64,000 bases of DNA from JAABVY01 sp964627935. GTDB lineage: Bacteria; Zixibacteria; MSB-5A5; JAABVY01. The notes beneath the pieces are model-generated. The model had not been told where the DNA came from. It worked only from the letters and a program-made list of their open reading frames with translations, and ran no database searches. Both the position numbers and the translations under genes were made by a program. Numbering within the stretch: position 1 is the stretch's first letter; each line of letters opens with the position of its first letter. This document shows positions 55,927-64,000 of the stretch, one piece after another. The stretch spans positions 110,971 to 174,970 of the forward strand of contig CAZVLB010000009.1 of assembly GCA_964627935.1 (NCBI GenBank), read 5' to 3'.

Positions 55927-57642
55927 ATGGCATTATCGAAAAGAAAATTTGTATTGATCGTAATCCTGCTGGTGATTTCGCTGGGCGGATTGATGACTTT
56001 GCAGTTTTATCTGCTCAACTATGCCATGCAGCAAAAAGAGCGGGCCTTCGACCGCAATGTCAGCGCCGCAATGCAGGCAACCGTGCGCAAACTTGAACAA
56101 CTCGAGATTGAACGAAGCGCGCTGGCTTTTGATGAAATCGGCGGAGACAGCCTGGAACACAAGGTGACCATGAATGTTGTCATGATGACCGATGACAGCA
56201 TTCCTTTGCCGGAAAAAAACTGGATCGATTCACTCGATAAGGTACACAACAGGGTTTGGGTGGAGAATGATCAGGTCGTGTACAACGTAAAGTCAACTCA
56301 GCATGTGCGGCTTCAGGCCTACGATCCGGATAAGCAGGTTAGCGTGATCCTGGTTGATACAATCAAGCAACCGGGTGAATATAAGCTCGAAATGCCCTTT
56401 AAGGAATTTGAGAGCAACTCATATTATTACCGGTTTCAATCCGACAGTAACACTTTTATGTTTCAGGCCGGGGATGATTTTGAGCCCTCATTTTTTCGCC
56501 TGCCGTCCGATACATTGCAAAAGCGCAAGATGATAGCCGGCATTGTCAATCGTCTGACTGTTGCCGAATGGCAGCCGATCGCGGAACGAATAGATTCGCA
56601 AAAGCTTCATACAGCACTAAGTTCAAGCCTTAAAGAAAGCGGCATAAATCTCGAGCCCGCCTACGCAGTGATCGAGCAGGGCACTGATTCTATGCCGATC
56701 ATAAGGCCCGCTGATTATAAGAATGAACTGCAGAAAAGCGGCTTCCAAGCCGAACTTTTTCCAAATGATATATTTCCCACAGGAGCGCAACTGGCCCTAT
56801 TCTTTCCCGGACGGCAGGCTTTTTTGTGGAAGCAGATGATTCCGCTTTTGGCAGCCTCAATCGGTTTTATGCTGATAATAGTGGGCTGTTTCGCAGTCAC
56901 AATTCACTCTGTGGTGTCCCAGAAGAGATTTGCCGGCCTGATGACAGATTTTATCAATAATATGACACATGAATTCAAAACACCGATCTCAACCATAGCC
57001 CTGGCCAGCGAAGCCATAGGCAAAAGCGGCGACGACAAAACGGAACGGATCGAACGCTATAATCAGATGATTCGTGATGAAAACAACCGCATGCGCCACC
57101 AGGTGGACAAGATATTGCAGATGGCTGTGCTGGAAGAAGGCGATTATGAGTTAAACCTTAGCAGGGTCGATATGCACGAACTGATTCATAAGGCGATTCG
57201 TAATTTTGATCTGCAAATCGAAGCCCGCGGAGGAAGAATCGCAACCGAGTTAAATGCAGCCAGACATATCGTCTCCGCCGATATAATTCATATGGAGAAT
57301 ATCATTCACAACCTGCTCGATAATGCTGTGAAATATTCTCCGCAGGTGCCCCAGATTAAAATCTTCACCGCTGACAAAAACGACCACATAGAGGTAAAAG
57401 TGGCGGATCAGGGAATCGGCATGGATGCTCGCGATTGCAGGCAGGCATTCGATAAATACTATCGCGTTTCCTCCGGCAACCTGCATAATGTCAAGGGCTT
57501 CGGGCTCGGATTGAGCTATGTCAAGCTGATGGTCGAAGCTCATAATGGCACTGTCAGCCTCGAAAGCCGGGAGGGGCAGGGGACTGTGGTCAGCATCACT
57601 CTTCCCAATGTCAATGCCGAAAGTTCGCGGGATGGTGTCTGA
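55927..57642 (+). CDS. Sensor histidine kinase (OmpR-system partner)
   Basis: A 571-residue inner-membrane kinase. Helix 1 at about 8-29, periplasmic domain about 30-297, helix 2 about 298-325. The DHp has His348 in NNMTHEFKTPISTIALASEAI. The ATPase shows NLLDNAVKYSP, DQGIGM and GFGLGLSYVKLM. The NNMTHEFKTP form and long periplasmic part resemble Bacteroidetes RprX-type kinases. It overlaps the regulator gene by the ATGA arrangement. An extended -10-like TGCGTATATT (55911-55920) stands only 7 bp before the ATG, so the transcript may be nearly leaderless; no Shine-Dalgarno is visible. It is divergent from the PDZ-NEW3-ABC operon and probably senses envelope damage or an exported compound. Confidence 0.93.
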   Translation: MALSKRKFVLIVILLVISLGGLMTLQFYLLNYAMQQKERAFDRNVSAAMQATVRKLEQLEIERSALAFDEIGGDSLEHKVTMNVVMMTDDSIPLPEKNWIDSLDKVHNRVWVENDQVVYNVKSTQHVRLQAYDPDKQVSVILVDTIKQPGEYKLEMPFKEFESNSYYYRFQSDSNTFMFQAGDDFEPSFFRLPSDTLQKRKMIAGIVNRLTVAEWQPIAERIDSQKLHTALSSSLKESGINLEPAYAVIEQGTDSMPIIRPADYKNELQKSGFQAELFPNDIFPTGAQLALFFPGRQAFLWKQMIPLLAASIGFMLIIVGCFAVTIHSVVSQKRFAGLMTDFINNMTHEFKTPISTIALASEAIGKSGDDKTERIERYNQMIRDENNRMRHQVDKILQMAVLEEGDYELNLSRVDMHELIHKAIRNFDLQIEARGGRIATELNAARHIVSADIIHMENIIHNLLDNAVKYSPQVPQIKIFTADKNDHIEVKVADQGIGMDARDCRQAFDKYYRVSSGNLHNVKGFGLGLSYVKLMVEAHNGTVSLESREGQGTVVSITLPNVNAESSRDGV

Positions 57643-58328
57643 TGAGGAAAGTTCTGCTTCTGGAAGATGATCCCAATCTGGGCATGATACTGGAAGAGCA
57701 TCTGCAGATGAATGATTTTGTGGTGCAGCTGTGTACCGACGGCAAGTCCGGCCTGGAAGCTTTCGCCGAGAGCGAGTTCGATCTCTGCCTGGTCGATGTC
57801 ATGATGCCGCAGATGGATGGCTTCACATTTGCCCGCCAAATCCGCCAGGGGGGAAGCACTGTTCCGATAATATTTCTGACCGCCAGGGCCATGAAAGAGG
57901 ATCGTATCGAGGGCTTTAAATCCGGCTGCGATGATTACCTGACCAAGCCATTCTCGATGGAAGAACTTCTGCTGCGTATCGAGGCTGTACTGCGCCGAAC
58001 AGTTCCTCAAAAATTATTAAAAGATCTGCCAACAGATTTTGATATAGCCAGCTATTCTTTTGACTACAACCGCCAACTCCTTAAAGGGCCTGATAAGGAA
58101 ATAAAACTGACCCCGCGCGAATCTGACCTTCTGCGTCTATTGTGCATCCATTTGAATGATACCCTGGATCGTTCCTACGCTCTGAAACAGATTTGGGGGG
58201 ATGAGAATTATTTCAGCGGAAGAAGTATGGATGTTTTCATCTCCAGGTTGCGCAAATACCTCAAGGATGATCAGCGCATTCAAATCATGGGGATTCATGG
58301 CAAGGGCTTCAGGCTGATAGTGGATTGA
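57642..58328 (+). CDS. OmpR/PhoB-family response regulator
   Basis: A 228-residue DNA-binding regulator. The receiver has Glu8/Asp9/Asp10, phosphoacceptor Asp52 in LVDVMMPQMDG, Thr and Lys in FLTA...YLTKPFS. The C-terminal winged helix starts near 130 (LTPRESDLLRLLCIHLNDTLDRSYALKQIWGDENYFSGRSMDVFISRLRKYL in outline) with the family's recognition helix SMDVFISRLRKYL. It is translationally coupled to its kinase (1-base overlap). The 10-bp-spaced GTTAA array upstream of the kinase gene and the divergent PDZ-ABC operon is its most likely target, giving control of both. It ends 2 bp from the convergent sugar dehydrogenase gene. Confidence 0.95.
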   Translation: MRKVLLLEDDPNLGMILEEHLQMNDFVVQLCTDGKSGLEAFAESEFDLCLVDVMMPQMDGFTFARQIRQGGSTVPIIFLTARAMKEDRIEGFKSGCDDYLTKPFSMEELLLRIEAVLRRTVPQKLLKDLPTDFDIASYSFDYNRQLLKGPDKEIKLTPRESDLLRLLCIHLNDTLDRSYALKQIWGDENYFSGRSMDVFISRLRKYLKDDQRIQIMGIHGKGFRLIVD

Positions 58329-58330
58329 AA

Positions 58331-59470
58331 TTACCTAACCGGAACCAGTCTCAAAAGCCTGTCGCCGCCCTCACGGCCCGGTCCGTAGGCATCGGTTTGA
58401 GAGGTCAATATATAGAGATGGCCGTCCGGACCTTCTTCGATATCACGTAAGCGGCCATATTTGTCTTTGAGCATCACTTCCTGCCCCAGAACCTCGCGTC
58501 CATCAACATCGATTCGATAAACAGCTTCACCTACCAGGTTGGCAAAGAAAAAATCGCCTTGCCACTGCGGGAAAAGATCACCGGTATAAAAACAGCATCC
58601 CGACGGCGCAATGGCCGGAGTGTATTCCAGGATGGGAGCGAGCATGTCTTCCTGTGTCTGCTCATGATGAATTTTCGGCCAGCCGTAATTGTTGCCGGCT
58701 TCGATAATATTGACTTCGTCACCACCCCCGGGAGCATCGTTCCATGATGGCCCGTGTTCGGTCTGCCAGATCAAACCTGTCGATGGCTGAATTGCCATTC
58801 CCTGCGAATTGCGGTTGCCGTATGTATATATCTCGGGTCTGGCATCCTCGCGGCCGACAAATGGATTATCCTCGGGAATTGAGCCGTCATCATTGATCCG
58901 CAACGTTTTGCCATTGAGCTGAGTAAGGTCCTGCGCACGGTAACCCTGGCCCCGTTCACCCAAAGTAAAGTAAAGACGGTTCTGATCATCAAAGACCATA
59001 CGGCAGCCAAAATGTTTGGCCTTGCCACTGCCGGGCACGCCCTCAAAAATAATTTTCTGATCAGTCAGACCATCCGGGGTCAGTTTGAAGCGCGAGATGC
59101 GTGTCATCATATCTTCTGCGCCAAAAACAGTATAAGCCAAATATATCCAGCCGTTTTGCTCGAAATCGGGATGATCAGCGATATCCAGAAGACCACCCTG
59201 TCCGCGATAGGCCACCTCCGGCACACCTGCAATCGGATCTTCCAAAAGCCGGCCCTCGATAAATACCCTCAACCGCCCGGGCCGTTCGCTTACAAGCATC
59301 CGCCCGTCCGGCAAAAACTCTATCGCCCATGGGCTTATTAATCCCTCGGCGACAGTTTCGACACGGAATTCGATATCTGACTTCTCCTCCTGCGCATGGC
59401 AGGAGATCCATGCCGCCAGGGGAAACAAAACTGTAAAAAGTATAATCAGCAGCTTATGTCTTTCGCTCAT
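58331..59470 (-). CDS. PQQ-dependent aldose sugar dehydrogenase-like protein
   Basis: A 379-residue exported six-bladed beta-propeller. I use the ATG at 59468-59470; the upstream TTG at 59485 directly abuts GGAGG and cannot be the start. The signal peptide ends near SCHAQ. Family motifs follow in order: ISPWAIEFLPDGRMLV, GQGGLLDIADHPDF, KHFGCRMVFDDQNRLYFTLGERG, YGNRNSQGMA, TEHGPSWNDAPGGGDEVN, NYGWP, and SGCCFYTGDLFPQW. These match the soluble glucose/aldose dehydrogenases that use PQQ in the periplasm. In SCCF-type relatives the vicinal cysteines may form a disulfide. No PQQ biosynthesis gene is in the window. Electrons could reach periplasmic cytochromes, but a link to the 13.9-17.6 kb conduit is only a thought. 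Confidence 0.9.
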   Translation of the reverse strand: MSERHKLLIILFTVLFPLAAWISCHAQEEKSDIEFRVETVAEGLISPWAIEFLPDGRMLVSERPGRLRVFIEGRLLEDPIAGVPEVAYRGQGGLLDIADHPDFEQNGWIYLAYTVFGAEDMMTRISRFKLTPDGLTDQKIIFEGVPGSGKAKHFGCRMVFDDQNRLYFTLGERGQGYRAQDLTQLNGKTLRINDDGSIPEDNPFVGREDARPEIYTYGNRNSQGMAIQPSTGLIWQTEHGPSWNDAPGGGDEVNIIEAGNNYGWPKIHHEQTQEDMLAPILEYTPAIAPSGCCFYTGDLFPQWQGDFFFANLVGEAVYRIDVDGREVLGQEVMLKDKYGRLRDIEEGPDGHLYILTSQTDAYGPGREGGDRLLRLVPVR

Positions 59471-60130
59471 AACTATTATCTGCAACCTCCGATAATCGAT
59501 TCTGTTCCGGTCATTTTAAAAACCCTGTTTCAGGATCAGTGAAAAAAATTTTGGAGCGGAGGATTAATAGCTGATTCAAGGATTACATCAAATCGTTCTC
59601 ATAAGCGAATAACAGGCAAAATCCATCCAAAACGGCCTCCGCAGACACAAATGATAATCTAACGTTGATCGAATATTTCTAATATTTCACAAAGCCAAAT
59701 CTCACATTCGGGTAATTCCAGACTAACATTGAAAATCCATATTCCGTGCGGTTATAGGAGCGTTTCAGGCTCATGAATTTTAACGATTTATGAATTGCGG
59801 CAGGGCTCATAGCAGAAAACAGGGAAGGCGAAGTTATTTGCATCTGTCGAAAGCGATTACATCGAGGATACATCAAGATTACTTTTTAAGCTAAGTACTC
59901 ATCACCGAAAAAGGACAGGTTCCTTAAGTACAGTTGTTTTGGCAATAAATCATATTCTAATACGGCAGTAATAAGAGCTTAAGAAATCAGGATTTATTGC
60001 AGGATCGAGAACAGAAAAAGGCCCCATCGCCTAAAACCGGGCGGTGAAGGCAAGACAGGAAATAAAAAAGCTTTTCTGGTCACTAACTAATTAACCATGG
60101 GTTTTTAAGAGCCTTAAGGAGGTAACTTAA
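59471..60130. other. Intergenic region upstream of a dockerin-bearing surface gene
   Basis: About 660 bp. A short hairpin AAGGA-CAGGT-TCCTT lies at 59911-59925; a similar one occurs in the leader of the giant surface gene. AAGGAGG at 60116-60122 is the ribosome site for the GTG start at 60131. A 65-residue minus-strand frame (59679-59876) looks like chance. No promoter is clear. Confidence 0.4.
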
Positions 60131-61816
60131 GTGAAGCGCGTAGTTATTTGTCTACTTGTCCTGGCATTCGTGCCAGCCATGCTTTCTGCCTTTACCTATG
60201 AAGGTAGCAAGCCGACCGCGGATCTGTTTGATGCTGACATCACTCTTGGTGTCACCGCCAACGATACCGTGGTCCTGGATTCCAACCATGTCTGGATTCT
60301 CAAAGACGGCGTTTTTGTCGATTCAGGTATGACCCTCGTAATCGAGCCCGGCACAATCATCAAGGGTGAAGGCGGAACTGGTACCGATTCCAAGTTCCTG
60401 TGCGTTGCCCGCGGTGGTAAGATTCATGCCGAAGGCACACCCACCAAGCCGATTATCTTCACAGGCGTTGGCGATGACATCGACGATCCTTACGATGTCG
60501 TTTTTGGCACCAACGGTCTCTGGGGTGGTCTCCTGGTGCTTGGTAAATCTTATGTCAATACCGGTACAGGCAGCGACGGTACCAACCAGATCGAAGGTAT
60601 CGATTCCGAAGAGCCCCGCGGAAACTATGGCGGCGGCCTGACTCCGGACAGCCTGGATAATTCCGGCGTTATCAAGTATGTCTCGATTCGTCACGGCGGA
60701 ACCGAGATCGGTTCAGCCAACGAGATCAACGGTCTGACACTGGGCGCTGTCGGTGCCGGTACAACCATTGAATATGTTGAAGTTTACAACAACTATGACG
60801 ACGGCGTCGAGTGGTTCGGCGGTACAGTCAATACCAGTCACATGGTTGTCGCATTCTGCGGTGACGATGCCTATGACTATGACGAAGGTTTCCGTGGCAA
60901 TCATCAGTTCTGGTTTGTCATTCAGGATCCCAACAATGCCAACCGTTGCGGTGAGCATGACGGCGCTACCGGTGACGAGCAGGGTGTACCCTTCTCCGAG
61001 CCGATTATCTATAATGCCACTTACATCGGTGCCGGCATCGGTGCCGCTGCCGATAACGATCATGCCCTGAAGATTCGTGATAACGCCGGCGGTCACTATA
61101 ACAACAGCATTATCACCGAGATTACCGGTGATGCCACGGATATCGAAGGCAAGTGTGATCCTGCGGTCCAGGATAGCCGCGATCGTTTGGATGCCGGCGA
61201 CCTGACCCTCGAGCACATGGTTCTTTTCGGTTTTGGCGACGGTACTTCTCCGGATGATATCTTCCCTCCTTTTAAGTACGACTGTGACGGCGACGACCTT
61301 ACTCCGCCAGACAGCATCGTCTATTTTGCCAGAGATTATATGATCGACCCGGCCAACAACAACACCTGGGATGTCGATCCCCTGATCAAGAATACCGAGC
61401 GTGCTGAAGCTTCTCTGGCTCTTGATCCTCGTTTGGATCCCGCCAGCCCGGCCAATGTTGCCGGCAACCCGGAACCGGCCGATCCTTTCTACACTGACGT
61501 CAGCTACAAGGGCGCCTTCCCGGCCCATGATCCGATGGTGGATGGCTACTTTGATGGCCTGTGGGTGAAAGACTGGACCAACCTGTGGCAGCGCGGCCAT
61601 CTGGTGGCCCTTTGTGGCGATGCCAACAACGATGGTGGTGTTAACGTTTCTGACGCCGTCTGGACCATTAACTTCGTATTCGTTACCGGTTCACCTGCTC
61701 CTTTCCCGTTTGCAAATGGTGATACCAACTGCGATGGCCAGGTTAACGTTTCTGACGCTGTCTGGACCATCAACTTCGTATTTGTTGCCGGATCACCGGC
61801 TCCGTGCGATTGCTAA
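60131..61816 (+). CDS. Secreted beta-helix surface protein with dockerin-like C terminus
   Basis: A 561-residue exported protein with a GTG start well placed after AAGGAGG. The signal peptide ends near MLSAF. The body begins with WILKDGVFVDSGMTLVIEPGTIIKGEGG and continues as a right-handed beta-helix (LWGGLLVLGKSYVNTG, SGVIKYVSIRHGG, EINGLTLGAVGAGTTIEYVEVYNN, FCGDDAYDYDEGFRG), a family widespread in FCB bacteria and often called a T9SS-exported or lipoprotein-like protein; its function is not known. The last 65 residues have two dockerin-type repeats (GDANNDGGVNVSDAVWTINF, DTNCDGQVNVSDAVWTINF). Codons are strongly biased to a subset (GGT, GAC, GCC), hinting at high expression. A strong terminator follows. 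Confidence 0.88.
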   Translation: MKRVVICLLVLAFVPAMLSAFTYEGSKPTADLFDADITLGVTANDTVVLDSNHVWILKDGVFVDSGMTLVIEPGTIIKGEGGTGTDSKFLCVARGGKIHAEGTPTKPIIFTGVGDDIDDPYDVVFGTNGLWGGLLVLGKSYVNTGTGSDGTNQIEGIDSEEPRGNYGGGLTPDSLDNSGVIKYVSIRHGGTEIGSANEINGLTLGAVGAGTTIEYVEVYNNYDDGVEWFGGTVNTSHMVVAFCGDDAYDYDEGFRGNHQFWFVIQDPNNANRCGEHDGATGDEQGVPFSEPIIYNATYIGAGIGAAADNDHALKIRDNAGGHYNNSIITEITGDATDIEGKCDPAVQDSRDRLDAGDLTLEHMVLFGFGDGTSPDDIFPPFKYDCDGDDLTPPDSIVYFARDYMIDPANNNTWDVDPLIKNTERAEASLALDPRLDPASPANVAGNPEPADPFYTDVSYKGAFPAHDPMVDGYFDGLWVKDWTNLWQRGHLVALCGDANNDGGVNVSDAVWTINFVFVTGSPAPFPFANGDTNCDGQVNVSDAVWTINFVFVAGSPAPCDC

Positions 61817-61842
61817 TCACGATTATCTGACTTTCTAAATAG

Positions 61843-61874
61843 AAAAATCCCGGTCATAGAGGACCGGGATTTTT
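61843..61874. terminator. Strong bidirectional rho-independent terminator
   Basis: Arms 61843-61855 and 61862-61874 pair over 13 bp with loop ATAGAG; a T7 run (61870-61876) follows on the plus strand and a T5 on the minus strand. It ends the dockerin-bearing surface gene, 26 bp past the stop. Confidence 0.93.
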
Positions 61875-62271
61875 TTGTCGAATGCTTTGTCCCAAACCGC
61901 ATTAACGCTATAAAAATCCTTGACATCCACAAGCCTCGTTAATATTTTTATAACAGTCTGAACCCCTCCACTTTTCAGACTGGACTTTGACATATTCTTC
62001 GTTGCACTGACACCTTGGATTGGAAAATACATAGCTAAGTACTTTTCTGTCTCAACCGCCATGACAGTTTAGCGGTTGTCCGCACCATCGAAGCGGCAGT
62101 AATATTCATGAGAATGTATGCCGTGGGTGCAAAAAGCTTTTTATTCACAGGCCTTCCGCGGGCCCCTAAATGAAGGGAGGTGATTGGTCACGCAATATTT
62201 TGCTGCATCCTGAAGCAGTCAGTATCAAAATTTCTTGTCTTTCAACCCATGATTATGGAAAGGAGAAAGTA
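61875..62271. other. Intergenic region before the BNR-type secreted protein
   Basis: About 400 bp. It contains a perfect AAAAAGCTTTTT palindrome (near 62130-62141), a GGGAGGTGA-like stretch near 62175 and the true ribosome site GAAAGGAGA near 62258. A 75-residue minus-strand frame overlaps the terminator and is probably not real. No promoter could be set with confidence. Confidence 0.4.
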
Positions 62272-64000
62272 ATGGCGAAGAAGCTCACAGTCATTCTATT
62301 TCTCGCCCTCTTCCTGGTTTCCACCGCCGCATTTGCCAAAAATGCTCCTCTCGGAAACACAGAAGTGTCGGAGTATCGTCCGGTTAAATATAACCTCTTT
62401 GATGCCGGTGATAATCCGTCACAGTTTGCAATCAGTTCAAAGAATTCATTCCCGGCAACATCACAGGCTTTTGCCCCGACACGTCAGTTGTATGGCAATA
62501 CAACCACGATCAGGGATTTTCAGCATAATACCTGTACCGGCCGCCAGATTTCTTTTGGCGGTTATTACAATGCCGCCTGTGACTTTGTCTATATGGATTA
62601 CGCCGACATTACCTTTATCGGTTCAACCGAAATCCGTAATGTCAAGCTGGCTATCTTTGACTGGCTGGTAGGCGACTGGGACACCGGCTCGGGCGGTCTG
62701 GTTGCCGCAGTAGGAATAACACCCTCATACTATCCCCAGATGCATTCTACTCCGGATGAAGGCTGGGGTGTGGTTGCCTATCACAGCAGCGCCGGTCTTC
62801 CCGGTGGCGATGTCTGGTCCTATGTGGCTTTTGCCGGCAGCTGCCCGGTTTATACATATACCGAGGACAGTCTTCCCGGCCCGCCCAACACCGGTAACGT
62901 ACAGACCGGTTATTGCGGCGATACAGATGCCGCCACAACACCCTACATCTGGCCCAAGCTGGATGTCGATACAACAACAACCGGCGCGGTTGTCACACAT
63001 GTCGCCTCAAATGAAAATGGCGGCTGCCTGACAGTACCGGCCGATAAAATCGAGACTTCATCCCTGATTTATTACCGTAAAGTTGAAACGACCGATAACG
63101 AGCCCTGGACCGGTACCTGGGAGGGGCCGATCTTCATGGATTCGGCCTATATTATTTCTAATATCGTTCGTGCCGACAGAAACAGCAGTGACGTCTATTA
63201 TATCTACCTCAAGCCGTCCTACTATCAGACCGGCACGCCGATCAATCCCTGCGATGCCAATGGTAATGGCCATTACCAGATCACCTCGGAAGTTGTCTAT
63301 CGTAAGTCAACCGATGATGGTGCTACCTGGGGCCCGATAGTTTATGTAACCGACTACAAGAGCGGTTTTGCCACCAACAATACCGAACCGGCAGTCTATG
63401 ATATCTCCGGTATGGTTGATCCCAACGGCAACCTGCATCTGGTATGGGTTTCAAATAACCGCGATCCCGAGAACAAGTGCGCCTCTTTCTTTGCATCCAA
63501 GATGTGGCACTGGGACAGCCAGAATAACTGTATCTCGATTGCCTACGATGCTACCCATCCGCGTCTCTTTATAGGGACACCTGGAACATTCAACAACGTT
63601 GCCACCAAGCCCAATATCTCCTGGTGTGATGGCAATCTGTATATTTCCTTCACACGCTTTGGCGGCAACCCGGTCGGCGATACCTCATTTGACTATGGCG
63701 CCGGTGCTACCGGTCAGGCCGACCTGTTCCAGAACGGTGAAATCTTCGTGGTCGCTTCAGACCTTACCGGCAACCTGGGTAAAACCTGGACGGACGCCGT
63801 CAACCTGACCCAGACTCCTTCGGAGAGCTGCCTGGTTGGTAACTGTTTCAGCGAGGTCTGGACCACCATGGCCATGTATTCCGATGACAGCTTGATGATT
63901 CAGTATATTGAAGATAAGGATCCGGGTGCGCATTTCTACAGCGCAGAAGAAGGCAGCGAGACCGACAACCCGGTCTTCTTTATGACCTGGCCCTGCTTCA
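62272..64000 (+). CDS. Secreted sialidase-fold (BNR repeat) protein, partial at window end
   Basis: I translated 576 codons from the ATG at 62272; the frame has no stop before the window ends. The signal peptide is about 1-22 (ending TAAFAK). The body shows BNR/Asp-box type repeats of six-bladed propellers: VYRKSTDDGATWGPIVYVTD, LVWVSNNRDPENK, LTGNLGKTWTDAVNLTQTP, and NISWCDGNLYISF. Such proteins include exo-alpha-sialidases, but many in this lineage lack the catalytic Arg triad and their role is unknown; I could not confirm catalytic residues. The missing C terminus might bear a dockerin or sorting tail like its neighbours. Codon use resembles the 60131 gene, suggesting high expression. Confidence 0.83.
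   Translation, partial: MAKKLTVILFLALFLVSTAAFAKNAPLGNTEVSEYRPVKYNLFDAGDNPSQFAISSKNSFPATSQAFAPTRQLYGNTTTIRDFQHNTCTGRQISFGGYYNAACDFVYMDYADITFIGSTEIRNVKLAIFDWLVGDWDTGSGGLVAAVGITPSYYPQMHSTPDEGWGVVAYHSSAGLPGGDVWSYVAFAGSCPVYTYTEDSLPGPPNTGNVQTGYCGDTDAATTPYIWPKLDVDTTTTGAVVTHVASNENGGCLTVPADKIETSSLIYYRKVETTDNEPWTGTWEGPIFMDSAYIISNIVRADRNSSDVYYIYLKPSYYQTGTPINPCDANGNGHYQITSEVVYRKSTDDGATWGPIVYVTDYKSGFATNNTEPAVYDISGMVDPNGNLHLVWVSNNRDPENKCASFFASKMWHWDSQNNCISIAYDATHPRLFIGTPGTFNNVATKPNISWCDGNLYISFTRFGGNPVGDTSFDYGAGATGQADLFQNGEIFVVASDLTGNLGKTWTDAVNLTQTPSESCLVGNCFSEVWTTMAMYSDDSLMIQYIEDKDPGAHFYSAEEGSETDNPVFFMTWPCF

Noticed and set aside
59679..59876. 65-residue minus-strand frame in the gap before 60131
   Set aside because: No ribosome site, no protein-like pattern and no neighbour logic.
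60713..61600. 295-residue minus-strand frame
   Set aside because: Antisense to the well-supported beta-helix/dockerin gene; Val/Ile-rich composition follows from the complement of its codons.
61835..62062. 75-residue minus-strand frame
   Set aside because: Its end runs through the strong terminator at 61843-61874, so it is unlikely to be translated.
1..64000. tRNA, rRNA or riboswitch candidates
   Set aside because: No stretch showed a convincing tRNA arm set, rRNA core or a known riboswitch consensus by eye; a covariance search could still find one.

Overview
The window looks like a chromosomal segment of an uncultured Gram-negative bacterium of the FCB group, with candidate phylum Zixibacteria as the best guess. 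This is inference from protein style: four secreted proteins end in paired dockerin-like Ca-binding repeats with the motif NVSDAVWIINYVF or close variants, a giant surface protein ends in an FNPET...YNITGQ...SGIYLYRIE tail, and outer-membrane porins and multiheme cytochromes are present. I saw no 16S rRNA, tRNA, CRISPR array or intact insertion sequence.

Layout. (1) 1-4.6 kb: the start of pyruvate dehydrogenase E1 (aceE, runs off the left edge), then a nicotinamidase-like hydrolase and nicotinate phosphoribosyltransferase, which together suggest NAD salvage. (2) 4.6-12.6 kb: an arginase-family hydrolase, then a run MarR regulator - GNAT acetyltransferase - ornithine-racemase-like enzyme - Na+/solute symporter - M20 amidohydrolase - alanine racemase. 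A sigma70-type promoter overlapped by a 19-bp inverted repeat stands before the MarR gene. (3) 12.6-17.8 kb, minus strand: an OprP-like porin, then a three-gene porin-cytochrome conduit (11-heme periplasmic cytochrome, outer-membrane barrel, 6-heme putative lipoprotein cytochrome) that probably moves electrons across the outer membrane. (4) 17.8-44.3 kb: two sensor kinases with the same unrecognised extracytoplasmic sensor domain, each beside a response regulator, enclose two cohesin-like/dockerin proteins and a 2735-residue beta-helix surface protein; a vWA-HYR-vWA-dockerin protein diverges from the second kinase. (5) 44.7-49.8 kb: a CoA-transferase and a multi-PAS hybrid kinase. (6) 49.8-58.3 kb: a PDZ - NEW3 - ABC ATPase - two ABC-2 permeases operon, divergent from an OmpR-type two-component system; four GTTAA repeats exactly 10 bp apart lie in the shared upstream region. 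(7) 58.3-64 kb: a PQQ-type sugar dehydrogenase, a dockerin-bearing beta-helix surface protein and the start of a BNR/sialidase-fold secreted protein.

Taken together, the segment is devoted to envelope biology: sensing, export, surface display and electron transfer, with one amino-acid/D-amino-acid utilisation operon. The most promising undescribed unit is region 4. Two kinases share a new Ca-motif-bearing sensor domain and flank large dockerin/cohesin-like surface proteins. Targets and signals cannot be proved from sequence alone.
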